Of a stretch of DNA of 64,000 nucleotides, positions 1-10,444 are shown one piece after another (within the stretch, counting starts at the first letter, position 1; each line of letters begins with the position of its first letter). The notes below the pieces were generated by a model. The model ran no database searches and was not told the DNA's origin. It saw nothing but the letters and a program-made list of their open reading frames with translations. Made by a program: the position numbers and the translations under genes. This DNA is from Euphorbia lathyris (lineage: Eukaryota > Streptophyta > Magnoliopsida > Malpighiales > Euphorbiaceae): NCBI RefSeq assembly GCF_963576675.1, contig NC_088916.1:23473501-23537500 (forward strand), read 5' to 3'.

Positions 1-653
1 CTCATCAAGTCACGATTCACAAAATGAGGATTTCGATTCATGAATCGAATCTTGATTTGACAACTATGATATTGACTAACTAAACACACACTTAAACACA
101 CACTCTTCTTGTAACTAGCTCTCAGTAGCTGCAAATCACATATCCTTAATTCCCTTATCACCCTTTATTGCCATTAGCATATTCTCTCACCTTCTCAGTC
201 TTTTTTTTTATTATTTTTTATTTATTGTTTCACTTTTTTCTTCATTTCCAGATGATGTTTGGTTTGACTGCCTCCATGGGAAATCTATTTCTATAATTTC
301 CTATTTATAGTTTATTTTGTCAACCATGAATAGCATTTAAATTTTTTACATCCAATTCAACCAACATACATGCTGTTATCAGGAATGGATTAATAATTTC
401 ATTATGACTACAAACATGATTGCCTAGCAACAAAATAGTAAACCCTAATTTGCCTCTTTTATTCTGTCACAATAGATGAGACTGTAATTAATGCTTCGTA
501 CTAGTTATTTGTCCCCTGATGTATATTCATGCTCGTTCATTTTGGAATGATCTTTATGTTATTTCATTGCTTTTTATTTTATTTTATTTTCTTAAACTGC
601 TATTTATTGGTCTTGCTTTTCCTAATTGCATTCATACTTGTGTTACCCTGCAG

Positions 654-854
654 AAAAACATAATTGACAATAACCTCCCAAATTCAACTTCCAGTTTTCT
701 TTATGCCACTGAATTATCTGATAATGGAAAAATTGAAAGCCTTATTGATGGATGGGATCTTGTAGAACATCCCACCTTTCCTCCTCCGCCGTCTCAAAAT
801 GAGGATATTGAGCATTGGACTCGAGCCATGATTATTGATGCCAGGAAAAAGTAA
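654..854 (+). CDS. Terminal coding exon of an unidentified plant gene (partial)
   Basis: A polypyrimidine-rich acceptor ending CTGCAG at 653 precedes 66 codons running in frame to TAA at 852-854. The peptide is hydrophilic and protein-like (it includes KIESLIDGWDLVEHPTFPPPP and ends in ARKK), unlike the hydrophobic AT-rich translation upstream of 654, which I take to be intron. Earlier exons would lie further left; a possible small one follows TTTCCAG at about 250 (reading DDVWFDCLHG), but I cannot prove it. A strong donor GTAAGT at 885 suggests a 3' UTR intron. I do not recognise the family. That this is a real exon is likely; its function is unknown. Confidence 0.5.
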   Translation, partial: KNIIDNNLPNSTSSFLYATELSDNGKIESLIDGWDLVEHPTFPPPPSQNEDIEHWTRAMIIDARKK

Positions 855-884
855 ACTGCTGTGTTTATAGTCTTCAATTTTTTG

Positions 885-1522
885 GTAAGTGATGAGCAGA
901 TAGTCTTTCTTTCCTTCTGTTCAAAACTCAGACTTGCTTTTATGAAGTCATGAGTATAATAAATATTAGGGTAAAGTTCAAATAAAACCCCAGTGGTTTC
1001 ACTAATTTTCAGATAAAAGGTTATGGTTTACTTTTTGTCAAAACAAGGATTGAGGTTTCAAACTTGGATTAATGCTATTAAAACCATCTTTAACGATCTG
1101 AAAATGAAAATTTTCAAGAATTAAAGTTGTTCAATGTCATATTTTCTATAGAACTGCATTTTCGATTTTCGAAAATCATTATTTTTGGAACTTTCTCTCT
1201 AAACATTAACTTTCTCTCTCTTTACCAAACATCATCTAAACAATCTCAAAATAAAAAAGTTGAAGAATTAAAGTTAAAATATTAGTAGTTCTTAAAATAT
1301 GTCATTTTTGAAGTTGTCAAAGGTGATTTTAATAGTATCAATCGAAAAAGTACTTATTTTGTTAAAGTTAAAAACCTCAATCATCGTTTTGACAAAAAGT
1401 AAACCATAATCCTTTATCTGAAAATTAGTGAAAACCACGGGGGTTTTATTTGAACTTTACCCTAAATATTAACTATGCTCCTTCTTGAACTTGCATATAT
1501 TTTCTAATTTATTTTGCGGTAG
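885..1522 (+). other. Putative 3' UTR intron of the gene at 654-854
   Basis: A consensus donor GTAAGT at 885-890 lies 30 bases after the stop, and a GCGGTAG acceptor is at 1522. The following about 180 bases are less AT-rich and could be terminal exon. The interval contains a complete MITE (968-1463), which accounts for most of its length. This is inferred from splice-site appearance only. Confidence 0.35.
968..1463. mobile_element. MITE, 496 bp, with long inverted repeats and 7-bp TSD
   Basis: The ends start AGGGTAAAGTTCAAATAAAA and are mirrored at 1444-1463. The inverted repeat continues inward for about 100 bases (for example TTTACTTTTTGTCAAAAC against its complement near 1382-1400). The element is flanked by AAATATT at 961-967 and 1464-1470. 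There is no coding capacity. The near-palindromic structure should fold into a long hairpin if transcribed within the host intron. Superfamily is uncertain; long TIRs with a 7-9 bp duplication suggest a Mutator-like derivative. Confidence 0.75.
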
Positions 1523-2482
1523 TTACGGTCCTCCGTCTTTGCTGACAGCTCAATTTATAATGGATAGGTTGAAAGAAGAAACAAGTGATGGATAGATCTT
1601 GGACTTGTATTCATATGGACTTCTGTCTGGCTTTATATGTAAATAGAGAAAAAGGTTGATAGTCATTTGCAGTGTACATATGCTCTGATTCAGGTTAAAT
1701 TATTATTAATATTATTATTTATTATTCTTTTTCCCCCTTTGGTTTATGAATTGTTCTTGATTTTAATATGAAACCTTACCTTAGCATTTGCTCTCTCTGA
1801 CTGAATTTAGTTGGTTTTATATATGTAAATGAACTGGATTGCTTTAAAAACATATGTTGCTTAACTGAATATATATGTTGGTCTTCGTACTAGGTTCTGG
1901 TATCTTATCTGAGCTTCATTTTGGTTATAGTTTTTGTGTTTATATATACGTTATAATTTGGCTACTGAGTTTTGCAATTGGGTCGTTGCGATTACGGGTT
2001 GCACGACATAACAATGACAGGAGACTGACCGGGCGGGGTCGAGTGATCAAGACCTCAGGGGTTTAGGGGTCCTTCTACTGCTGCGACTATTGGCAAAATT
2101 AAATTATTGTGACTGTTGATGACGACTTGTAAAAGGAAATTTGTTCAAATAGCGTTGTGAACAAACTCATTTACTAGCTCGCGAAAGAAGATGAGATTGA
2201 GATGGATTTAAGAAATTTTTTACTTAATAGAATGTGATGGTTTAGGGTTTAAATCATATCCTGGCTGCTTTTGAAGAGTGTGAGGTCCTATAAAACTAGT
2301 AACAAAGGTGATATATAAAAAATAATGAAGATAAAACTAACATAATAAAGAAACACATAACTAACGTAATAAAGGAACATATAAATTGGAAAAAAAAATC
2401 ATAGATAAATCATAGAATTATCTGAAGCTTTGGCATTTCAAGAAGTCTTTAGTTGGATCTCAAATAGTAGTGGAATTGAGAT
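1471..2482. other. No supported feature
   Basis: AT-rich sequence with probable 3' UTR material to about 1700. A short less AT-rich patch lies around 1985-2170 (GACCGGGCGGGGTCGAG). A 63-codon open frame at 1875-2066 starts in hydrophobic low-complexity translation and I do not regard it as a gene. Confidence 0.4.
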
Positions 2483-2719
2483 TCAATAGTGATATAAGCT
2501 ACCAGCAATCACCATCTTCATCTTTGCCATAGTTCCCCCCTCTATTTTAGGATCATCTTCCTCTGCAAAAGTAGGATCAGAGCTCACATCTGGGTATAAA
2601 AAAGGAATATCCTCACTTTTCGAGAAATCAACTATATCATTGAAGATCTCAAACTTTGGAAGTTCTTCATCAATCTTCATAGGCCTTACTTTCCCCATGT
2701 GGGCGTAAACTCCTTTCAT
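2483..2719 (-). CDS. Short hypothetical ORF (78 aa), possibly a gene fragment
   Basis: The open frame encodes an acidic, hydrophilic peptide (KIDEELPKFEIFND, FAEEDDPKIEGG) with balanced composition, unlike the surrounding AT-driven translations, so it may be a remnant exon. It has no recognisable domain, no signal peptide and no supporting promoter or splice sites. It could equally be a chance frame. I do not know the product. Confidence 0.2.
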   Translation of the reverse strand: MKGVYAHMGKVRPMKIDEELPKFEIFNDIVDFSKSEDIPFLYPDVSSDPTFAEEDDPKIEGGTMAKMKMVIAGSLYHY

Positions 2720-3007
2720 AATTTCGATTTATTCTTTATCTTTCTAAGGTCATTCATCTAATGTCATTCATGATTGTATTTTTTTTTACTTAGAAATATA
2801 AGCAAATTGTTCTATCTCATTTATTAAACGTTCAGCGAAAATGGTAGTTCATTTCTGTGCATAGTGTGCGACTGTTCTTAACGATATTCTTTTATTAGAT
2901 TTGATTTAATAAAGTTTGTTATTTAAAAAAATGGAGAATTGAAATATCTTATGTTATAATTTTACACCAAATAATATACTCCATCCGTTTCATATTACAC
3001 ATCGTTT

Positions 3008-3320
3008 TCATGATATGATCATTGAACTTCAAAACATAACATAAAAGTCACCGAATTTTATACTAAATTATATCCATAATCACTATTACCATTGACCATG
3101 TATCATGACCTTTGGCTTCTTTTTTAACACGTGATTATTATAAAAGGTAGTAAAGAGACTGTAAAAAAGAAAAAAGATAAAAGAGCAAGAGGAGAGAGAA
3201 TTTAAGGGTTAAAAAGAGAAGACCAATATAATAATATATGGTCAATAGTAATAGTTTCCATTAATGTAGTTTAAAGTTGAGTGATTTTTATGGTAAGTTT
3301 TGAAAGTGATTATACCGTGA
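3008..3320. mobile_element. MITE-like inverted repeat (degenerate)
   Basis: Imperfectly complementary arms lie at about 3019-3110 and 3236-3310. GGTGACTTTTATGTTATG, read on the minus strand of the left arm, corresponds to GAGTGATTTTTATGGTAAG on the right. No clear target duplication is visible. Probably an old non-autonomous DNA element. Confidence 0.3.
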
Positions 3321-3583
3321 AAATTAGGAAAGTTTAGTGACTAAGGGTGTAATTTACCCCAAATAAATATTTTTTTTATGTTTGAGAAAATAGATATAGT
3401 TTTCATTCATAGTAAAAATAATAGGAAAAATAAATCTGGATATAAATAATTAAAAAATTACAATAAAAAGTTATATTAAAGAAGCTTAAATTTACATCTT
3501 CAATATCATTGACGGTGACAGAACAATAGTAAACAGTGATTTCATAATCTAGATCTGATTTGACACACGATAAACATATTTTG

Positions 3584-4392
3584 GGGGTGTTTGTTTCAGC
3601 TTTTCGAATGTGCGTTTAGCGTTTCACTTTAAACTGCAGGAAATATAACGTTTGGTTAGGTTTATATAACCGCAGCGTTTATCATTTTTTCTGAAAACTG
3701 CAACGTTTTGGAGCGTTTCACGAAAAGCTCATATTTGGAGCTTTTCATAAACAGCTGTTTGCAGTTATTTGTTATTGACAAAATTATCCTTTTTATTTCC
3801 ATAAAATATGTTTATTCTTTAACATTATTTATATTTTTAAAACATAATTACCGAAAAAACAAGATTTCGTTGCGTTTAATAAATTTTTTATTTTTTATAT
3901 AGATTATTTTTTATTAGTTTGTGTAACACATTTTTTATTTTATAATAGGATAAGGTGCAAAAATACCCCTAACATTTATAGCTAGGAGCAATTTTACCCC
4001 TTACCGTCTAAAATGGTGCAATTATACCCCTAATATTGGCAACCAAAAAGCAATTTTACCCCTAACATTGACAAGTTGGGTCGATTTGATAAGCGTTATG
4101 GGTAAAATTGCACCATTTTAGACGTTAAGAGTAAAATTATTCCTAGTTCTAAACGTGATGGACACTTTTTCACATTTTTCCTTTTGTAATTTCATCGTTA
4201 ATTAATTTAAAACATGTCCATTTTAGACATTTTAAATCCTAACAGCAATAGTTCAACATAATTTTACCAAACACTAGTAATTAAACAGCTAATAACAAAC
4301 AACTAACAGTAACAGCTAACCGCTTACTGTAACTACAAACAGTTAACAGCAACCGCAACAGCTATTAGCTAATAGCTGAACCAAACAGACCC
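3584..4392. mobile_element. Non-autonomous DNA element with GGTGTTTGTTTCAGC-type ends
   Basis: The left end GGGTGTTTGTTTCAGCT is mirrored by AGCTGAACCAAACAGACCC at about 4374-4392. Subterminal GCGTTT/AAACGC and CAGCTAATAGC motifs resemble abundant hAT- or Tourist-like plant MITEs. It is interrupted by another inverted-repeat element (3948-4185). The flanks share a degenerate CTAGA-CTGATTT motif but no clean TSD. Confidence 0.5.
3948..4185. mobile_element. Nested MITE (238 bp)
   Basis: The left arm starts AGGATAAGGTGCAAAAATAC and contains GTCTAAAATGGTGCAATT. The same blocks occur in reverse complement on the right (AATTGCACCATTTTAGAC, about 4105-4122). It lies wholly inside the element at 3584-4392, so it inserted later. 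Confidence 0.55.
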
Positions 4393-4566
4393 TTCATCTA
4401 GAACTGATTTCATAATCTTTTTTACCAGTAATGATTTCATGATTTTTCAATGTATGTGATGATAAATAAAATTCTTCTGTTTTTCAATGAAGAAAAATAT
4501 AATACCTCTCTAGGGTGATATACCACAACAACCCATAAAGGAGAAAGAACGAAAAAAAAAAAACCA

Positions 4567-5083
4567 GGCTTAATACATCATTGGCCTCCTGAACTTCTCT
4601 AAAAAGTTTGATTGGCCCCTTGAACTTTCAAAGTGTCCTAATAGCCCACTGAACTTGTATAAAATGTTCAGTTAGCCTCTAAACTTGCGTAAAATGTAAT
4701 CAATTGATCATTCGGTTGCAAAAAAAAAAAAAAATTAAATGTGGAAGATGTATTCAAGATGTCTTAGAATATTATTACATAATTCAAGAATAGAGTAAAA
4801 ATGAAGTTATATTACTTGCTCAACTATAAACATTGTATTCTCTAATATTACAACCGCAATACTCTGATCTTGATTGTTTTATTTTTTTAAGAAGTGTGCA
4901 ATACATTTTTCGCATTTAACTTACTTTTTACAACCGAGTGATCAATTGATCACATTTTATGCAAGTTCAGGAGGCTAACTAAACATTTTATGCAAGTTCA
5001 GAGAGCTATCGAGACACTTTAAAAATTCAGAGGGCCAATTAATCTTTTTGGACAAGTTCAAGGGACAAATGATGTATTAAACC
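4567..5083. mobile_element. MITE family A, 517 bp, long TIRs
   Basis: Starts GGCTTAATACATCATTGG and ends with the complement (CAAATGATGTATTAAACC). The arms match for about 150 bases, including TTCAGTTAGCC and CGGTTGCAAAA blocks. Near-identical 9-mers (AAAAAACCA and AAAAAACTA) flank it, as expected for a Mutator-type duplication with one change. A second copy in the other orientation is at 9117-9407. Confidence 0.65.
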
Positions 5084-5510
5084 AAAAAACTATAAATAAT
5101 AAAAAAAACTACCAAACCTATCCCAACAAAACAATAAGAAAGAAGCAAAACAAAACAAATAAAAGATTTATCTTAAGAACCTAAAAATCTAAATATAAAA
5201 AAAAAAAAAAAAACAGAAGTTTCTTAGCAGCTAAATTTAGAACGCTAAGAATAAATAATAAAATGAAAACCTGATACCGTTTTCTGTTATAGCTAATCAA
5301 TGGTTTTTAGAGCATATATACAAGACAAAATTGAAGTGCCTCATTCAAGTCTTCAATTCGGTTCCTTACACAACACCGACAATTTTGTTGAATACAGATC
5401 TCCTCCCCCAATATTTATGGAAAGGTCATTCAACTCATTAACTCTATATACAACAGCAAAACAATAAAAAAAATATATATATAAAAAATACCATATGAAT
5501 TATTCCATCG
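5084..5510. other. No supported feature (A-rich spacer)
   Basis: A-rich, low-complexity sequence with homopolymer A tracts near 5200. No coding frame, RNA gene or repeat structure is visible. Confidence 0.4.
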
Positions 5511-7372
5511 TGTTATAGATATTTTGCGAGTAACACTAATTTTCAATCTTGTCACGTGTGGTTAGTGTGCGGACGTGCCAGAGAAGATTATTTCTCAATT
5601 ATTAAAGACGGTTAAGTTTATGGAATTTGCGCGCCAAAACTTGAAATCTAAACGAGGCGACTGGCGAGAGACGCAAGGATTGAAAAAGTCCCTGTTGGGT
5701 CTCTCACGCCGTTATAGAAACTTTGCGAGATAAATTATTTTTATTTAAGCTAATGCGGGTAAATTAAAGACGAAAAAATAAAGGAAATTAAAGTGCGAAA
5801 TTGACACGAGATTTTAGAAAAATTGGTATTTTATTGATATAAATCAAGGTTTAAATACATGTGTTCAAAGTAAGCATACAAAAAAAGAAATTAATTACCA
5901 ATGAAAATTTTCTATACTCGGAAAAGCAAACATATAGCTAATTCAATTGAATTGGAAAAGCAAATCAAATACAAGGAATTGAAATGCAAATAATAATAAT
6001 AATAATAATTTGGAATTCAACGACAAACTCGGAACCACAATAGCTATCTCGGCTAGACGTTGAATTTTGGTGTCGGTTTGAGGTTCTCGGAGCACCGCGG
6101 TTGATTGGCACGAGCGGAATTGATCTTGGCAATTTCTGACTTATGGTAGGTAACAATGGGGCAGATTTAACCTTCAACTTCGGGGGAACCGTATGAGTGC
6201 TTACGAACACGGAATCAAGTGAATCAAAAGGCTAAATCTAACTTTAGGATGTCAAAAACATATGTTTAGAAGGGATCGAAGGCTGAAACGAATTTTAAAC
6301 AGACGAAAATAGGCCTAGAAAATCACTGGACGAATCTGGAAAAACTGGAAACAGAATGTTTAAAGAATTTGAGGTGTAAAGATTGGCTTGTAAATAGAGT
6401 TTCTCGACACGGAATTGGGAAAATAAATATACTAGATTGAACCTCAGGACGTCAGGAACAACTTTGTTGAAGGGATTGAAAGCAAAAAATGACTTTAAAT
6501 GGACGAAATCGGGCTTTGAAAATAATTGGACGAATCTGAAAAATTAATTTGGAAACAGAATTCTAGCTAAGGATTGAGCAAACTAAAGGCTTAGGAATGC
6601 TAGATTGAATTGAAAAAACTTGAAATGAGGCTATTAGAACTTGAATTAAAGTTAAAGGCAAGCTAAAAGAAGGAATTAAAGCTAAGAAAAATGAAGAACA
6701 AAAAGGAAGAACTCAAGAACTAAGAACTTAAAAGGAAAGCATTGGAAAGAACCTTTAAGAATGGGTTTTTGTTGTGTTGAGTGAGTGATTTTTTATGAGA
6801 GTGAGATGGTCTATTTATAGTTTTTTGGAAGGGCAATTAGTGCCATTTTTTCACCCCACTTCCCTTATATTTCTCTGAGGATTTCACCACAAAATGACAC
6901 CTAATCAACCACTTAAACTTCCATCAACTAATTCCTAACTTCCCTCAACCTCTTCCAACTTCCACCAACTAACATGCCACATCACTTAGCTAAATTAAGG
7001 TTAGGAAGAGATTTAAGGATGGTCATAGGTGTGAGGAAGGGTTAGGTTTCGTGGGTCAGCTTTGGGTGCGGTCTCGCCGAGACCTACCAAAATATATTTT
7101 TTTATTATTTTGTTTTTATTATTTTTGTTTCCTTTTATTTTTCTTATATAATTTTATTTCAATAAACTTTCATTAAAATTTATACTCTATTTACATATTT
7201 TTACATATATATTTACATAAATAAATAAAATTTATTTATTGGGCCAACAAATCTCCTCTTCTATAAATTGACTAAAATTTAAAATTTGTATACAAAATGG
7301 AAACTATACCTTAAAATTAAACACAATCTTTCTATACATATGAAAATAAAATTTATTTATTTTGGGCCAACA
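5511..7372 (-). mobile_element. Solo LTR, about 1.86 kb, minus orientation
   Basis: On the minus strand the segment begins TGTTGGCCCAAAATAAATAA at 7372 and ends in CTATAACA at 5511, with canonical TG...CA ends. It is flanked by CATCG (5506-5510) and CATCC (7373-7377), a 5-bp duplication with one mismatch. A minus-strand TATA box (CTATAAATAG, 6811-6820) fits a U3/R boundary. There is no gag or pol. The terminal region is duplicated internally (CTCGCAAAGTTTCTATAACG near 5730). The short open frame at 5965-6210 lies in the putative R/U5 and is not regarded as a gene. Lineage is unknown; a gypsy LTR is a guess. Confidence 0.5.
6811..6820 (-). promoter_or_regulatory. LTR TATA box
   Basis: CTATAAATAG on the minus strand, followed by a C/A-rich leader starting about 30 bases downstream. 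This is the expected core promoter of the solo LTR at 5511-7372 and gives its orientation. Confidence 0.45.
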
Positions 7373-7430
7373 CATCCGTTTTATACTTTTATAATATTTG
7401 TCCTTCTCGAGAAATTGTTTGGTTTAAAAC

Positions 7431-8494
7431 ACTGTTGGGTCTTTGACCTATCCAAAATTTAGTTATTTGGTCCATGATCTATTATTTTATTACATTTGGC
7501 TCATGATCTATGCCAATTTGTGAAATTTCATCCAATTTATATTAAAACTTAACTGAATCGTTATCTTATTGATAAATAACAATATTTTGACACTTGAATT
7601 TAAAATATTTTAGTTTAGAATTTTTTTTTCTTTTTTTAATCTAATTAATTATTCTACATAATGTGGCAACAAAAACTTTAAGAAATATCACGTGTCAAGT
7701 TCAAGTATCAAAATATCGTTATTCGTCAATGAGATAACGATTCCATTAAAGGGGCGTTTGGTTTAAACTTCGGAATCGGAATCGGAATTGGAATCGGAAT
7801 GTGGCGGAATCAGAATCGGAATGATTATTTCTTAATTTTGTTTGGTTCAATTTGGAATCGGAATCTAATTCCTTTTGAAAATGTTTGGTTGTTTAATTAT
7901 CGGAATAAATATAATATTTATTAAAAATAATTTATTATATCAACATTATAAAATAATTCATCAAATCATAATAAATATAACTTCAATAAAACAACAAATT
8001 ATTATAAAACCCATTGAAATATTATTCATGAATTTTGTTTAAATGTTAGCGTTATGAAATTACAAAAGAAAATAATAAATTAAATTTTTTTTATAGAAAA
8101 AACATGTATAATCATCTCATGTTTAAAGGATTTAATATATAAAACTCCAATTTTTTTTTTTTTTTTTAATACAGTAGTGGTGCCGTGTTGCTTGATTCCG
8201 GTTGGAATCAAAACTGATTAATGGGAATCACTCATTCCATTATTGTAGGGAGTTACATTCCTATTCCACTTGTTAATTAGCCTATCCAAACGATAGCAAA
8301 GGTAATAACATATTTCCATCCCCATTCCACAACATATATTTTATGAACCAAACACTTACTTTCTAAGTATTCATACAAATAGGGTGAAATTTCACTAATT
8401 GGGATAAGTCAGGGGGCAAATGTGACCAAATAATAGGTCAATGGCCAAATGAAAAGAATTTAGATAGATCAAGGGTCAAATAATACTTTAAGCC
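7431..8494. mobile_element. Non-autonomous TIR element carrying a nested insertion
   Basis: The left arm (GGTTTAAAACACTGTTGGGTC onwards) is complementary over about 100 bases to the right arm ending TACTTTAAGCC at 8494. Shared blocks include GATCTAT, TTTGGTC and GTGAAATTTCA. A second inverted pair (GATAACGATT) lies inward. The flanks AATTGTTT and AATTTTTT may be a decayed duplication. It is interrupted by the element at about 7751-8356. Confidence 0.5.
7751..8356. mobile_element. Nested MITE with GGGCGTTTGGTT ends
   Basis: The left end GGGGCGTTTGGTTTAAAC pairs with AACCAAACAC near 8354. The subterminal zone holds repeated GGAATCGGAATC on the left and GATTCC/CATTCC on the right. It sits inside the TIR element at 7431-8494. 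Exact ends are approximate. Confidence 0.45.
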
Positions 8495-9116
8495 AATTTT
8501 TTTTTTTGACGTTTTAATTCAATCAATGTATATTAATGATGTTTTACCAAATATATAATCAATTTATATTAATAATGTTTTACCAAATATATCCCTAATT
8601 AAGTTGTTTTTTTATTTAGAAATATATAAGCGCATCCGGATGGGTTGAGGATTTTTCTTTCTTCTTTAATGTAAGCGCATTGTGCGCAAAATTTTAAAAA
8701 AAAAAACAATGTTAAAAAAAATATAAGAATAACAAAATCTTTAAGTTAACATTAATTATATTTTTTAATTCTTATACTTTAATTTTAAAAACAAATATTA
8801 TACAACATAAAGAATAGTTATTTTGTGACTTCAAAGATGATAGTAATAGTGTTTTACTGAAATCATGCAATGAAATTGCGGTGAGGGGAACAAAATATTT
8901 GGTATAGAATTCAATTTGATGTTACCCTTTTCCCATCCATTAATACTCGAAAGAGATGCAATACCAATTTCTTAGTTAACTTTACATCAAAATCCACCTT
9001 CTGATAGTTGGAAAATAATTTCCTAAAATAGGCTTTTTTAAATGATTTTTAGAAATAGCTTTCATTAGGACGATGAGATCCACGAAATGGATGTTGTGGA
9101 TTCCATAGTTGTTTTT
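8495..9116. other. No supported feature
   Basis: AT-rich spacer with poly-A and poly-T runs; no coding or repeat structure recognised. Confidence 0.4.
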
Positions 9117-9407
9117 GGGCTTAATATATCATTTTGTCTTTCTAAATTTGTCCAAACAATTTGATTGACCTTCGTAACTTTTAAAGTATCTCGATAGCTT
9201 TTTGAACTTGCATGAAATGTTCAGTTAGTCATCTGAAGTTGTGTAAAATATAATCAACTGATTATTCGGTTGTAAAAACGTAAGTGGAATATGGAAAATG
9301 TATTGCACATGCCTGGAAAAAAAGTAAAACGATCAAGAGCGGGGGGTATGCGGTTCTAATATTAGAGAAACAAATTTTATAGTTGAATAAGTAAGAATAT
9401 TAGAATA
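9117..9407. mobile_element. Truncated copy of MITE family A (inverted relative to 4567-5083)
   Basis: Begins GGGCTTAATATATCATTTTG and follows the reverse complement of the 4567-5083 element through CGGTTGTAAAA, ATGTATTGCACA and CTAATATTAGAGAA. It stops abruptly at 9407, where the copia LTR begins; the other half is absent. Confidence 0.6.
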
Positions 9408-9566
9408 TGTACTTGTAACTGATAACCTTTAATTGTCTTAAGGGTAGTATAGACCTTTAACTCATTTGTATTTTTAGTGCTCAGGTTGTAACTGATATAT
9501 AATGCAGAGTTTCTCCTTTTCATTAAATAAGAGATTCTATTCATCCCCATTGTTCTTTACATCACA
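9408..9566 (+). repeat. Copia 5' LTR (159 bp) with adjacent PBS
   Basis: Starts TGTACTTGTAACTG, contains a TATA-like GATATATAATG, and ends in CATCACA. It is followed after three bases by TGGTATCAGAG (9570-9580), the standard initiator-tRNA-Met primer-binding site of plant copia elements. It is inserted in MITE family A. No 3' LTR was found, so the element is incomplete. Confidence 0.6.
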
Positions 9567-9610
9567 ATATGGTATCAGAGTCTGATGGTTAAGATCATCA
9601 TGCTTCATCA

Positions 9611-10444
9611 ATGGTAAAAGCCAGTTATCTGAGTGCTTTGCAAAGAGGAATGGAAGAAATCTCAGAGATCGAAGAATCTACCGAAGAAACTGATTCATTG
9701 AACGATTCATCTTCAGAATCATCGATTAATTCAATTAATTCATCGAAAGTGAACATGAATCGCAACAATGAAAACAAAGATAGTGAAAAGGATGGATCGA
9801 CATCTTCAATGCTCGATAGGTATGGATTTGCTCACCATACTGATAATCCAAGCCTGGTGTTAGTTCCGGTTCTTCTCACTGGAGCAAATTACATTTCATG
9901 GTGTAATATCATGACGAAAGCATTACGAGCCAAGCAGAAGCTCGATTACATCCTCAAGGATGATTTTGAGTCCGAGAAGGATACGCAAGAGCATGATCGA
10001 TGGGAGGAGGTAGATAGCTTGGTCTATTCCTGGATTATTAATAGCATTTCGAAGGATTATGCTGAAGGATTTCTATATGCAACAACTGCTCGTGGTTTAT
10101 GGATCCAGATCAAACAACAGTTCGGCGAGAATGATGGAATCACTTTCTTCCACTTGAAGCAAGAAGTTAATTCAACTGTTGAAGGTAATCTCTCTGTTAC
10201 TGCTTATTTTACAAAACAGAGAAAGATCTGGGATGAGATGTCAACACTTAGGCCCTTGCCTTCGTGTACCTGTGGAGAAGCTAGAACTGTGATTCAACAA
10301 TTTTGTGATGAAGATCAATTGCTACTTTTCTTAACTGGTTTGAGTGAAAGGTCTATACTACCCTTAAGATCAATTAAAGGTTATCAGTTACAAGTATATA
10401 TTTTAATACAGCTATGCTCTATGCTATTGAAAATTGAAACTTAA
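9611..10444 (+). pseudogene. Copia gag fragment (UBN2/DUF4219-type), rearranged 3' part
   Basis: The 277-aa frame begins after an acidic Ser/Asn-rich leader. The capsid-like core includes LLTGANYISWCNIMTKALRA, WEEVDSLVYSWIINS, GLWIQIKQQFGE and FLTGLSER, typical of Ty1/copia gag. About residues 247-268 are instead encoded by an inverted copy of the element's own LTR start (10352-10416), after which a gag-like SMLLKIE motif reappears. There is no zinc knuckle, protease or reverse transcriptase downstream. The start is the ATG about 40 bases after the PBS. It is an element remnant, not a host gene. Confidence 0.65.
10352..10416 (-). repeat. Inverted duplication of LTR start and flank inside gag
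   Basis: The segment is the reverse complement, with few changes, of about 9398-9459. The match includes the first about 50 bases of the LTR and continues about 10 bases into the flanking MITE DNA (TATTTTAATA against TATTAGAATA). Confidence 0.65.

Noticed and set aside
1875..2066. 63-codon plus frame
   Set aside because: Hydrophobic AT-driven start, no splice or promoter context; only the less AT-rich tail is noted.
5965..6210. 81-codon minus frame
   Set aside because: Lies in the putative R/U5 region of a solo LTR and ends in poly-Ile from an ATA microsatellite.
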